16,275 nucleotides of DNA from JAAYGT01 sp050252075. GTDB lineage: Bacteria > Pseudomonadota > Gammaproteobacteria > Burkholderiales > Burkholderiaceae_B. Each line of letters starts with the position of its first letter. Position 1 is the first letter of the stretch. Under the pieces are notes generated by a model. It did not search any database and was not told the DNA's origin. It saw nothing but the letters and a program-made list of their open reading frames with translations. This document shows, in pieces, positions 6,546-13,701 of this stretch. Both the position numbers and the translations under genes were made by a program. Where the stretch lies: contig JBFWLP010000076.1 of the NCBI GenBank assembly GCA_050252075.1, positions 1 through 16,275 on the forward strand. Reading direction: 5' to 3'.

Positions 6546-8102
6546 ATGATCGCCATTCTTGAAGCCTGGCGCGCGGGTCTTCTGCAGCGCGCACACTGGA
6601 CGCGCAACCTGGTCGCCGGGGTGATTGTGGGCGTGGTGGCCCTTCCGCTGGCCATGGCGTTTGCCATTGCCAGCGGCGTCAAGCCCGAGCAGGGGTTGTA
6701 TACGGCCATCGTGGCGGGCCTGGCGGTCTCCTTATTCGGGGGCAGCCGTATCCAGATCGCCGGTCCCACCGGTGCCTTCATTGTCATTTTGTCGTCGGTG
6801 GTGGCACAGCACGGTGTCGACGGCCTGCAAATTGCCACGCTCATGGCGGGTGTGATTCTTGTGGTGCTGGGTGTGGCGCGCATGGGCGCCGTCATCAAGT
6901 TCATTCCCGTGCCGGTGATTGCCGGGTTCACGGCCGGCATCGGGGTCATTATCTGGGTGGGCCAATGGAAAGACTTTTTTGGTCTGCCCCCCGTTCAGGG
7001 CGCGCACTTTCACGAGAAACTGATCGCCCTGGTGGGTGCCTTGCCCAGCATGGATCCAGCCACCACGCTCATTGCCGTAATCTCGCTGGCCATACTGGTG
7101 GCCATGCCGAAAATTCCCCGCATCAGCCGTGTTCCGGGCCCCTTGGTGGCTTTGATCGTGCTTACCATCGTGCAGTCGCTGGGCCAGTTTTCCAGTGTGG
7201 CGACGATAGGCAGCACGTTCGGTGCCTTGCCCCAGGGGTTGCCGTCGTTTCAGTGGCCCGATATCACCCTGAACCGGGTCGTGGATCTGATCGGCCCCGC
7301 CTTTGCCATTGCCATGCTGGGTGCCATCGAATCGTTGTTGTCTGCCGTCGTGGCCGACCGCATGGCCGGCACGCGCCATCATTCCAATCAGGAACTGATC
7401 GGGCAGGGCATTGCCAATGTGCTTTCACCGTTGTTCGGCGGCATTGCCGCCACCGGGGCGATTGCCCGCACTGCCACGAATATACGCAATGGCGGCAACA
7501 GCCCCTTGGCCGGCATTGTCCATGCGCTGACCCTGGTGGGGGTTATTGTGTTGCTCGCGCCGCTGGCTGTGAATATTCCGCTGGCAACCCTGGCGGCCAT
7601 TCTGTTTGTGGTGGCCTGGAATATGAGCGAGCCGCGCCATGTGGTGCACTTGCTTAAGCATGCGCCTCGGGCCGATGCCGTGATTCTGGTGGTGACCTTT
7701 CTGCTTACAGTGTTTGCCGACCTGGTGGTGGCCGTCAACATTGGCGTGGTGCTGGCCATGCTGCATTTCTTGCGTCGTATGGCCGGGTCGATCCAGGTGC
7801 GTCAGTTATTGCCGTCCGACGCCGGATCCGCCCAGGCGCAGGCACACCGTGTCGTCGAGGTGGACGGGCCTTTGTTTTTCGCGGCTGCCGACACGTTTCA
7901 GGAGCAACTGCGCCATTTGGCGGCGGGGGCGGAGTCGATCGAGGTTCGCCTTGGCCGTGTGCCGTTCATGGATGCCACGGGGCTGCAGGTGCTGGACGAA
8001 ACCGTCAGCCAGTTGCGCGCTGCCGGGTGTCGGGTGGCATTAACCCAGGCCAATGCCAAAGTTGCCGGGAAGCTGAAAAAAATGGGTGTGGCGCTAACGT
8101 AG
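6546..8102 (+). CDS. SulP-family anion transporter with C-terminal STAS domain
   Basis: 518 residues. A long membrane domain (about 20-405) opens with NLVAGVIVGVVALPLAMAFAIASG, shown here in two parts: NLVAGVIVGVVALPLAMAF then AIASG. It also contains the SulP motif IQIAGPTGAF (about residue 75). A STAS domain (about 425-518) follows, with the FMDATGLQVLDE core typical of SulP proteins. SulP carriers move sulfate, bicarbonate, C4-dicarboxylates or other anions by proton or sodium coupling. Sequence alone does not tell which, and no carbonic anhydrase or sulfur gene is adjacent. GGAAAGGG (6533-6540) is 5 nt before ATG 6546. It is a single-gene unit between the norB terminator and a convergent small gene. 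Confidence 0.92.
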   Translation: MIAILEAWRAGLLQRAHWTRNLVAGVIVGVVALPLAMAFAIASGVKPEQGLYTAIVAGLAVSLFGGSRIQIAGPTGAFIVILSSVVAQHGVDGLQIATLMAGVILVVLGVARMGAVIKFIPVPVIAGFTAGIGVIIWVGQWKDFFGLPPVQGAHFHEKLIALVGALPSMDPATTLIAVISLAILVAMPKIPRISRVPGPLVALIVLTIVQSLGQFSSVATIGSTFGALPQGLPSFQWPDITLNRVVDLIGPAFAIAMLGAIESLLSAVVADRMAGTRHHSNQELIGQGIANVLSPLFGGIAATGAIARTATNIRNGGNSPLAGIVHALTLVGVIVLLAPLAVNIPLATLAAILFVVAWNMSEPRHVVHLLKHAPRADAVILVVTFLLTVFADLVVAVNIGVVLAMLHFLRRMAGSIQVRQLLPSDAGSAQAQAHRVVEVDGPLFFAAADTFQEQLRHLAAGAESIEVRLGRVPFMDATGLQVLDETVSQLRAAGCRVALTQANAKVAGKLKKMGVALT

Positions 8103-8168
8103 CGGTAAGGGCATGACAGCGGGCATGCCGGCCGGCGGCGGCCATGGCTGCACAACGTTCACCGGAGC

Positions 8169-8366
8169 TTATTTCGGGCTTTGGCCTGGTTCAACCACGA
8201 TGCCGCTGCTGGTGGTATAGGTAACACCGTGCTGGGCCAGGTATTCGCGAATAAGCTGGCGAACGACTTGTGACGGAGTAAGGTCTTGCGTGGCGCACAA
8301 ATGCTCAAACGCTTTTTTCTTGTTTGGATCGATCAGCACGGTAAGGCGTGCGGTTTTCTGTTCCAT
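8169..8366 (-). CDS. Ribbon-helix-helix (CopG/Arc-like) small protein
   Basis: 65 residues. ARLTVLIDPNKKKAFEHLCATQ followed by TPSQVVRQLIREYL is the strand-helix-helix pattern of ribbon-helix-helix DNA-binding proteins; the first part here covers residues 6-27 and the second 30-43. The N-terminal strand would contact DNA as a dimer. Such proteins are often antitoxins or plasmid/metabolic repressors. No toxin-sized frame sits next to it: sulP is convergent on one side and dsbB lies upstream on the same strand. It may therefore be an orphan regulator. The tail (about 48-65, VTYTTSSGIVVEPGQSPK) looks flexible. A weak GGAT lies upstream of ATG 8366, and a TATAAT box on this strand at 8400-8395 could drive it separately from dsbB. 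Confidence 0.72.
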   Translation of the reverse strand: MEQKTARLTVLIDPNKKKAFEHLCATQDLTPSQVVRQLIREYLAQHGVTYTTSSGIVVEPGQSPK

Positions 8367-8394
8367 TGTCGTTATCCAAGGTTATGCTAACGAA

Positions 8395-8400
8395 ATTATA
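8395..8400 (-). promoter_or_regulatory. Possible -10 element for the ribbon-helix-helix gene
   Basis: A perfect TATAAT reads on the minus strand at 8400-8395, in the AT-rich gap between dsbB and the small regulator. The predicted start near 8388 gives a leader of about 20 nt. No good -35 box is visible. Confidence 0.35.
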
Positions 8401-8436
8401 ATTGAATTTGTGCTCATGGAACTATTTTCAGTTTTC

Positions 8437-9012
8437 CTAACCCAGTTGCGATAGCCACAGATACTTGACGGGGTTGTCTTCGCACGGCCCGAAACCGCAT
8501 TCCAGCAAGGTGGAAACCACATTGCCCGCAACCAGCAGAAAGAACAGCCACATGACGAAATTGGCAAAGCCGTTGGCTGAAAGTGCGGTGCCCTGATCAG
8601 TGGCGCGCCGGTCCAGCATGAGCATGAGCGCCACAAAAACAATAATGGCGCAAAACAGCACGAACGCCCAGGTGTAGTAGTGCATGCCCAGAAAGGGGGC
8701 GCCGTAGCCGGCATCGCCGGGGGCAATGTGCAGCAGCACCTGCCGTGCCGAGGCAATGGCGCCGCCTGCGGCCGACAGCAGCACGATGCCGTAGTGCAGG
8801 CCCGAGGGGCCAAAGCGTATGTTCAGCAAGAAACCCATGCCGACCATGACGAATGCCACGCGTTGCAAAAGACACAGCGGGCAGGGCAGTTCGTGTTCGA
8901 CCAGTTGGTCAAGGAACGCCATACCCAAGACACCGCTGATGCCCAGAAGGGCCAGGGTGTTCAGCGCGCGCGACAGGGATGAGGGATTGGAATTGAAAAG
9001 CTGGCTGGGCAT
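8437..9012 (-). CDS. DsbB-like disulfide bond formation protein, variant second cysteine pair
   Basis: 191 residues. Helix 1 (about 15-34) is followed by the quinone-linked active-site motif LPCPLC (Cys44, Cys47), then helices at about 50-66, 73-90, 114-133 and 149-170. DsbB reoxidises the periplasmic thiol oxidase DsbA and passes electrons to quinones. E. coli DsbB has four helices and its second cysteine pair in the second periplasmic loop. Here that loop (about 95-113) has no cysteine. Instead Cys172 and Cys177 (ECGFGPCEDNP) follow a fifth helix whose exit should be periplasmic. The start at 9012 follows GGAAA and a DUF5993 gene by 10 nt. An in-frame ATG at 9108 would extend through that gene and is rejected. 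No dsbA is nearby. It may act as a dedicated partner of an unknown thioredoxin-like protein. Confidence 0.85.
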   Translation of the reverse strand: MPSQLFNSNPSSLSRALNTLALLGISGVLGMAFLDQLVEHELPCPLCLLQRVAFVMVGMGFLLNIRFGPSGLHYGIVLLSAAGGAIASARQVLLHIAPGDAGYGAPFLGMHYYTWAFVLFCAIIVFVALMLMLDRRATDQGTALSANGFANFVMWLFFLLVAGNVVSTLLECGFGPCEDNPVKYLWLSQLG

Positions 9013-9022
9013 GGTGTTTCCG

Positions 9023-9181
9023 TTACAGCGAAATGGGAAGCGCGTCGGTAATGTGGAAACGCAGCCAGGCAATGTACACCAGCAGGGTAACGAGCCAGAA
9101 CGTAACACAAAGGCGCCGATGCCCCCGTATGCCGAACCAGATGCCGATCAGGCCGGTAAGGAAGGGAAGCATCATGATCAT
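9023..9181 (-). CDS. DUF5993-type small membrane protein (52 residues)
   Basis: A short frame of 53 codons, starting MIMMLPFLTGLIGIWFG, then a basic turn IRGHRR, a second hydrophobic stretch (about 24-40) and ending HITDALPISL. This is the layout of DUF5993 proteins: two short helices and a C-terminal H-x-TD-x-L motif, usually next to a DsbB-like gene. CCGGAGA on the minus strand (9195-9189) lies 7 nt before ATG 9181. Its stop is 10 nt before the dsbB start, so the two should be co-transcribed. A role as a small partner of the DsbB-like protein is an inference from the pairing; no function is known to me. Confidence 0.82.
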   Translation of the reverse strand: MIMMLPFLTGLIGIWFGIRGHRRLCVTFWLVTLLVYIAWLRFHITDALPISL

Positions 9182-9280
9182 TGTGGTTGTCTCCGGATAG
9201 GTGTTGCACCGCCTTCATGCTTGCTGCGCATGGTATCACACCGACCCGGCGGGCTTCTACATGGGGAATGTTCTAGGTTC

Positions 9281-9751
9281 CTATTGCCGGGGGGGTACGA
9301 AATCTTCATCACTCATGAACAAATAGCGCAAGGCGTCGACAAAGCCCAGAATAACGGCCAGGGGCGGGAAAACATACAGAATCACCAGAAATACGATGCC
9401 CCAGCCAATTTGCCCCAGGTAGAAACGGTGGGCTCCCAGCCAGCCCAGAAAAATCGCCAGAACAATGGCGAATTTGCGGTGATTGGTGGGGTTGCTGAGC
9501 GCCTCGCCACGGTTGCGTACGATCCACAGCGTAATGGGAACTGTCAGTGCCAGTGCCAGAAGCACCTTGCCCACATGCATGGAAAAATAGTTTCGCAGCG
9601 CGTGATAGGCATCGGCCAGATTGTGAATGACCATGCCGGTGATATGCGAAAGCCACACAAAGGCATGGCCTGCAATGGCCTCGCCGAAAGTCAGCGCGAC
9701 CAGAATGACCACGAAAACGGCAACGGCGAGAATAATTTTCTGAACGATCAT
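9281..9751 (-). CDS. TM2-domain membrane protein
   Basis: 156 residues. A hydrophobic N-terminal segment (about 5-25) is followed by a helical middle, another membrane helix (about 62-77) and a C-terminal TM2 domain (about 91-150). The TM2 domain has the typical GWLGAHRFYLG motif between two helices and ends with the acidic tail SDEDF. TM2 proteins are small membrane proteins of mostly unknown function. ATG 9751 is chosen because AAGG lies 9 nt upstream. Extending to an upstream ATG at 9808 would overlap glpK and adds a non-membrane, Arg-rich stretch. The gene starts 20 nt after the glpK stop on the same strand and may be read from the glpK transcript. Confidence 0.78.
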   Translation of the reverse strand: MIVQKIILAVAVFVVILVALTFGEAIAGHAFVWLSHITGMVIHNLADAYHALRNYFSMHVGKVLLALALTVPITLWIVRNRGEALSNPTNHRKFAIVLAIFLGWLGAHRFYLGQIGWGIVFLVILYVFPPLAVILGFVDALRYLFMSDEDFVPPRQ

Positions 9752-9771
9752 GGCGGGGAACCTTGTGAAGG

Positions 9772-11265
9772 CTAGTCGGCGCAGGTCTGGCGTATGGCGT
9801 GTTCCCATCGCTGCATGAGGTCGGCGGCCTGGTCGCGGGACATGGCGGGTTCAAAGCGCCGGTCGATTTTCCACAGGGCGCTCAGTTCGTTCGTGTCGGC
9901 ATACACCCCGGCGGCCAGCCCGGCCAGGTACGCGGCCCCTAATGCCGTGGTTTCCACCATGGTGGGCCGCACCACGGGAATACCCAGCAGATCGGCCTGG
10001 AACTGCATGAGCAGATCATTTACGCACGCGCCGCCGTCAACCCTCAGTTCCGCCAGGGGGGCGCCGCCGGCGGCAACGGCATCCAGGCTCATGGCCTGCA
10101 GCAAGGCGGTGCTTTGATAGGCAATGCTGTCCAGAGCCGCTCGGGCAATGTGGGCCATGGTGCTGGCCCGTGTTAACCCGGTAAGGGTGCCGCGCGCATC
10201 CGGTTTCCAGTACGGGGCGCCCAGGCCGGTGAATGCCGGCACCAGGTAAACCCCGCCCGAATCGGGAACGCTTTGTGCCAGCGGTTCGATATCGCTGCTT
10301 TTCTTGAAGGCACCCAGGCCGTCACGCAGCCATTGCACCACGGCCCCCCCTACAAATACGCTGCCTTCCAGGGCATATTCGGGCGATGTTCCGGTTTGCG
10401 CGGTACTCGTGGTGATCAAACCGTTACGCGACACCTGAAACCGGGAGCCCGTGTGCATAAGCATGAAGCATCCCGTACCGTATGTGTTCTTGGCCATGCC
10501 TTCAGTAAAGCAGGCCTGGCCGAACAGTGCGCTTTGCTGGTCACCGGCTACCCCGCCGATGGGCAGGAGGCATCCAAACAGCGGTTCGGCGGTGACGCCG
10601 AACGTGCCGCTGGACGGCTGGACAGCAGGCATAAGGCTGGACGGAATGCCGAACAGGTCGAGCAGCTCGCTGTCCCAGGCGCCCGTGTGCACATTGAAAA
10701 GCAAGGTTCGCGACGCGTTGCTGACGTCGGTTACGTGCTCGGCGCCGTCAGTAAGATTCCAGATCAGCCAGGTGTCGATGGTGCCGAACGCCAGTTCGCC
10801 GCGCTCGGCCTGCTCGCGGGCCTGGGGTACGTTATCAAGCAGCCACCGCAGTTTTGTAGCGGAAAAATACGCATCGACGCGCAGTCCGGTTTTCTGCTGG
10901 ATGGTGTGTTCGTGGCCGTCTTGTCGCAGCCGGGCGCACAGCGGCTCGCCGCGACGGTCTTGCCAGACAATGGCGGCATGAATGGGCCGGCCGGTTTTCC
11001 GGTTCCAGACCACCGTGGTTTCACGCTGATTCGTAATGCCGATACTGCGTATGTCTGTCGCCCGGATACCGGCCTGATCGATCGCCTGTCGTGCCGTGCC
11101 CAGCTGGGCCTGCCAGATTTCCAGGGCGTCGTGCTCCACCCAGCCGGAGGCCGGGTAATGCTGGGTTAGTTCTTTTTGCGCCAGGCCGGCAATACCGCCT
11201 TCGCGGTCGAACACAATGCTGCGGGTGCTGGAAGTGCCTTGATCAAGCGCCAGTAGATAGGTCAT
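9772..11265 (-). CDS. glpK: Glycerol kinase
   Basis: 497 residues, the usual GlpK length. It is a FGGY-family sugar kinase that phosphorylates glycerol to glycerol 3-phosphate with ATP in the cytoplasm. The N-terminal phosphate loop is LALDQGTSSTR (Asp8). Other signatures are NQRETTVVW and IVWQDRR for substrate binding, GVAGDQQSALFGQ with the catalytic base Asp, the NTYGTGCFML segment and RVDGGACVNDLLMQFQAD near the C-terminus. The start at 11265 (MTYLLALDQG) matches the family, although the Shine-Dalgarno is poor. A 31-residue upstream extension to 11358 is not family-like and would span the promoter. It is divergent from glpD, with the shared control region between them. No glycerol facilitator gene (glpF) lies in the window. 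Confidence 0.96.
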   Translation of the reverse strand: MTYLLALDQGTSSTRSIVFDREGGIAGLAQKELTQHYPASGWVEHDALEIWQAQLGTARQAIDQAGIRATDIRSIGITNQRETTVVWNRKTGRPIHAAIVWQDRRGEPLCARLRQDGHEHTIQQKTGLRVDAYFSATKLRWLLDNVPQAREQAERGELAFGTIDTWLIWNLTDGAEHVTDVSNASRTLLFNVHTGAWDSELLDLFGIPSSLMPAVQPSSGTFGVTAEPLFGCLLPIGGVAGDQQSALFGQACFTEGMAKNTYGTGCFMLMHTGSRFQVSRNGLITTSTAQTGTSPEYALEGSVFVGGAVVQWLRDGLGAFKKSSDIEPLAQSVPDSGGVYLVPAFTGLGAPYWKPDARGTLTGLTRASTMAHIARAALDSIAYQSTALLQAMSLDAVAAGGAPLAELRVDGGACVNDLLMQFQADLLGIPVVRPTMVETTALGAAYLAGLAAGVYADTNELSALWKIDRRFEPAMSRDQAADLMQRWEHAIRQTCAD

Positions 11266-11282
11266 GGGACAACGGTCACAGG

Positions 11283-11302
11283 AAAATAACGGAAGATAAC
11301 GG
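11283..11302 (-). promoter_or_regulatory. Tandem 10-bp repeat at the glpK start site, possible GlpR-type operator
   Basis: On the minus strand CCGTTATCTT is followed directly by CCGTTATTTT, 9 of 10 bases identical and in helical phase. The pair covers about -3 to +17 relative to the start predicted from the promoter next door. A DeoR-family repressor such as GlpR, which commonly binds tandem or phased short repeats, could block initiation here. The regulator is inference, as no glpR gene is present. Confidence 0.4.
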
Positions 11303-11305
11303 CGC

Positions 11306-11334
11306 AGTGTACGGGTTCGCTGCGTTTGCTTCAA
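11306..11334 (-). promoter_or_regulatory. Sigma-70 promoter of glpK
   Basis: On the minus strand TTGAAG (11334-11329) and TACACT (11311-11306) are separated by exactly 17 bp. The match is 4 of 6 in the -35 box and 4 of 6 in the -10 box. The predicted start near 11299 gives a leader of about 34 nt before the glpK ATG. Confidence 0.55.
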
Positions 11335-11411
11335 CAATCTTCGTCCCGGCGATGGCACCGCCGCCGGCCGGTGGATTAAACTTGCAAGGCTAATACTTCG
11401 TGGTGGTTTTG

Positions 11412-12998
11412 ATGACAGCTTCTTGTTCCCCCTTGCCGGCTCGGCGCGCCGAGCTATTGTCCCGTCTGGCCAACAGTGATCGGGTCGATCTCATCGTTAT
11501 CGGCGGCGGCGCCACCGGGCTGGGGGTAGCCCTTGACGCGGTGCTGCGCGGCTTGTCGGTGGTTTTGCTGGAATCGCACGATTTTGCAAAAGGTACATCG
11601 TCGCGGGCGACCAAGCTGGTGCACGGCGGTGTGCGGTATCTGGCCCAGGGCAATATCAGTCTGGTACGCGAGGCCCTGCACGAACGGCGTACCTTGCTGG
11701 CCAACGCACCGCACCTGGCCAGTCCGCTGGCATTTGTGATGCCTGGCTATGCCTGTTGGGAAACCCCGTTCTACGGAGTGGGGCTGAAAATGTACGATGC
11801 GCTGGCCGGCCGTTCCGGCCTGGGCCGTACCGAATTTTTATCGGCGCGACAAACGCAGCAGGCCATTCCCGGCGTGCAGCCGCGCGGCCTGAAGGGCGGC
11901 GTGAAATATTGGGACGGCCAGTTCGATGATGCCCGTCTGGCGCTGGCGCTGGCCCGTACCGCCGCCCGGGAAGGCGCCCTGGTGCTGAATTATTGCGAAG
12001 TCACCGACTTTCTTCACGAGAACGGCCAGGTGGCCGGTGTCCGGTGCCGCGATACCGAAACCGGCACCGACTACCAGGTTCGTGCCCGCTGCGTGGTCAA
12101 CGCCGCCGGCGTGTGGGTCGACGAGCTGCGTCGCAAAGAGGGGCAGGCGGCAGGAAGGCCGGTGCAATCCATGGTAGCGCCCAGCCAGGGCGTGCATCTG
12201 GTGGTGAATCGTGACTTTTTTCCGGGGGATCAGGCTCTGCTGGTACCCAAAACGCGCGATGGCCGGGTGCTGTTCGCCGTGCCGTGGCTGGGCAAAGTCA
12301 TATTGGGGACTACCGATACGCCACGCAATGACATTGTTTACGAACCCAACCCCTTCCAGGACGAAATAGCCTTCATTCTTGACGAGGCCGGGCGGTATTT
12401 AAGCCGGGCGCCGTCGCGCGCCGACGTCTCCAGCGTATGGGTGGGGTTGCGGCCTTTGGTGAAGCCGCCGGCCGACGAGGCCGGTGCCACCCGGAAAATC
12501 AGTCGCGAGCATACCGTGCTGGTCAGTTCGTCGGGCCTGGTCACGGTAACCGGCGGCAAATGGACAACCTACCGCGCCATGGCGCACGATGTGCTGGAAA
12601 AGTGCCGTGAAACCGTCTTGCCGGCGATGGCGTCGTCGTCACGTACGCAACAATTTCCTTTGGTGGGTGCCGGCAGCGGGCTACCGGCGCGGCTGATTTC
12701 CCAGCCGCCCGGCCTGGCCGCCTATGGCACCGAGGCCGACGCCGTTACGTCGTTGCCCGGGGCCGACACCGTTGTTGCCGAAGGCCTGACCGAGGCCATG
12801 GTGCGTTTTGCCGCCCGCTACGAATACGCGCGCACGGTGGAAGACGTGCTGGCGCGCCGTTCTCGGCGGCTGTTTCTGGATGCCCGCGAAGCGGCACGGG
12901 CAGCCCCCCGTGTGGCCACCCTTCTTGAACAAGAGCTGGATACACCGGTTACTGCCGACGACTTTATTGCCCTGAGCACACATTACACCCTGTCGTAA
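11412..12998 (+). CDS. glpD: Aerobic glycerol-3-phosphate dehydrogenase (FAD-dependent)
   Basis: 528 residues. GlpD oxidises glycerol 3-phosphate to dihydroxyacetone phosphate at the inner-membrane surface and feeds electrons to the quinone pool. The N-terminal FAD Rossmann motif DLIVIGGGATGLG (about 26-38) is followed by the family signature GTSSRATKLVHGGVRYL. Later come VVNAAGVWVD, LGTTDTPRND and VTVTGGKWTTYR motifs and a C-terminal DAO_C helical domain (about 450-528). ATG 11412 is preferred. A GTG at 11400 in the same frame would add only four residues, and neither has a strong Shine-Dalgarno. It is divergent from glpK, and the two supply successive steps of glycerol breakdown. Confidence 0.95.
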   Translation: MTASCSPLPARRAELLSRLANSDRVDLIVIGGGATGLGVALDAVLRGLSVVLLESHDFAKGTSSRATKLVHGGVRYLAQGNISLVREALHERRTLLANAPHLASPLAFVMPGYACWETPFYGVGLKMYDALAGRSGLGRTEFLSARQTQQAIPGVQPRGLKGGVKYWDGQFDDARLALALARTAAREGALVLNYCEVTDFLHENGQVAGVRCRDTETGTDYQVRARCVVNAAGVWVDELRRKEGQAAGRPVQSMVAPSQGVHLVVNRDFFPGDQALLVPKTRDGRVLFAVPWLGKVILGTTDTPRNDIVYEPNPFQDEIAFILDEAGRYLSRAPSRADVSSVWVGLRPLVKPPADEAGATRKISREHTVLVSSSGLVTVTGGKWTTYRAMAHDVLEKCRETVLPAMASSSRTQQFPLVGAGSGLPARLISQPPGLAAYGTEADAVTSLPGADTVVAEGLTEAMVRFAARYEYARTVEDVLARRSRRLFLDAREAARAAPRVATLLEQELDTPVTADDFIALSTHYTLS

Positions 12999-13025
12999 GC
13001 ACTGTTTGGTTCCGTGCAAAGTAAA

Positions 13026-13051
13026 AAAACGCCGCATCAGTGTGGCGTTTT
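13026..13051 (+). terminator. Rho-independent terminator after glpD
   Basis: AAAACGCC (13026-13033) pairs with GGCGTTTT (13044-13051). Three more inner pairs (one G-U) extend the stem to 11 bp with a TCAG loop. The T-run is only four long, but the A-run on the other side could help. It lies about 28 nt after the glpD stop. Confidence 0.75.
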
Positions 13052-13130
13052 CCGCTGTATGCGTATTGTTCATGCAACGCTGAAATAAATGCTTACAATT
13101 TTATAATCCCGGTCAATAACTCGTCTTTTT

Positions 13131-13158
13131 TTGACACAAGTGTCGCATTTCCTAGGAA
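13131..13158 (+). promoter_or_regulatory. TTGACA box with two adjacent dyads upstream of flhDC
   Basis: A perfect TTGACA (13131-13136) overlaps the dyad GACAC-AA-GTGTC (13133-13144). A second, perfect 10-bp palindrome TTCCTAGGAA (13149-13158) follows, covering the expected -10 region (TAGGAA after a 16-bp spacer). The layout suits a promoter covered by a repressor. The second dyad contains TTTCCTA, which resembles the BvgA half-site described in Bordetella. Confidence 0.35.
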
Positions 13159-13270
13159 CTTGCATGGATTGAGTTGCATTTATGCATCTGTTTCTTACCG
13201 CCGTCGCCTGATATTTCTACAAATACAATGTAACAGCAGTGCTTTATGCGTGTTTTTTATACTTGATCTT

Positions 13271-13279
13271 TGCTATGAT
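13271..13279 (+). promoter_or_regulatory. Extended -10 promoter for flhDC
   Basis: TGCTATGAT fits the extended -10 form TGN-TATAAT with one mismatch, so a -35 box is not strictly needed. The predicted start near 13286 leaves a leader of about 72 nt before the flhD ATG. Confidence 0.45.
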
Positions 13280-13357
13280 TCGCTCACTGAAATGTCGAAT
13301 GTGCATGGAAACATATTTTTTCATGCTGTATTAAACATTAGAACGAAGGAAGGCATC

Positions 13358-13681
13358 ATGCCCCAAACCAGTGCATCCGTGTTGAATGATATTCAGGAAG
13401 TGAATCTGTCGTATCTGCTTCTTGCGCAGCGGCTTTTGCGTGAAGACATCGCTTCCGGCATGTACCGCCTGGGTTTCGACGAAGACGTGGCGCAGATCAT
13501 TCTGCGCCTGTCGCCTGCCCAGCTTGTCAAACTGGCCGGATCCAGTTCGCTGGTATGCAAGTTCCGCCTGAATGATTTCGATTTGCTCTCCACCCTGACA
13601 CAAGATGTACTGGGCGGGGTGTTGCAGGAAGCGCATGCCACCATACTGATGGCACAGCAGCCTGTTGAACAAAACGTCTGA
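13358..13681 (+). CDS. flhD: FlhD, flagellar master transcriptional regulator subunit
   Basis: 107 residues. FlhD joins FlhC as FlhD4C2 to activate class II flagellar promoters together with sigma-70 RNA polymerase. Family marks are the helical start DIQEVNLSYLLLAQRLLRED, the middle GFDEDVAQIILRLSPAQLVKLA, here split across residues 39-60, and the SSSLVCKFR segment. Cys67 of that segment corresponds to the intersubunit disulfide cysteine Cys65 of the E. coli protein. The start at 13358 has AAGGAAGG about 5 nt upstream. Longer in-frame starts reach back into non-coding AT-rich DNA and are rejected. The gene is followed by flhC after 20 nt. Confidence 0.93.
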   Translation: MPQTSASVLNDIQEVNLSYLLLAQRLLREDIASGMYRLGFDEDVAQIILRLSPAQLVKLAGSSSLVCKFRLNDFDLLSTLTQDVLGGVLQEAHATILMAQQPVEQNV

Positions 13682-13701
13682 TTTTTACGGGTACGCTCAT
13701 C

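Larger units (their letters stand above)
12999..13357. other. Intergenic region between glpD and flhD (359 nt)
   Basis: This is the only gene-free stretch above 300 nt. It holds the glpD terminator (13026-13051). From about 13080 on it is clearly AT-rich compared with the genes. It contains two adjacent dyads with a TTGACA box (13131-13158), a TGCAT-TT-ATGCA dyad (13175-13186) and an extended -10 promoter (13271-13279). I see no small gene with a ribosome site. It is probably the regulatory region of the flagellar master operon, which in E. coli also has a long leader with many inputs. Confidence 0.7.

Noticed and set aside
6732..7382. A 216-codon minus-strand frame opposite sulP
   Set aside because: It is His/Gly/Asn-rich and mirrors the SulP membrane domain; there is no independent support.
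8819..9775. A 318-codon open frame on the plus strand
   Set aside because: It is antisense to dsbB, the DUF5993 gene and the TM2 gene, all of which have recognisable families and ribosome sites. Its product is low-complexity and Asn/Gln/Gly-rich.
10273..11169. A 298-codon open frame on the plus strand
   Set aside because: It is antisense to the conserved glpK coding sequence, has no ribosome site and no family pattern.
11266..11358. N-terminal extension of glpK from an upstream ATG
   Set aside because: The extra 31 residues are Arg-rich, absent from glycerol kinases and would place the coding region across the likely promoter and operator.
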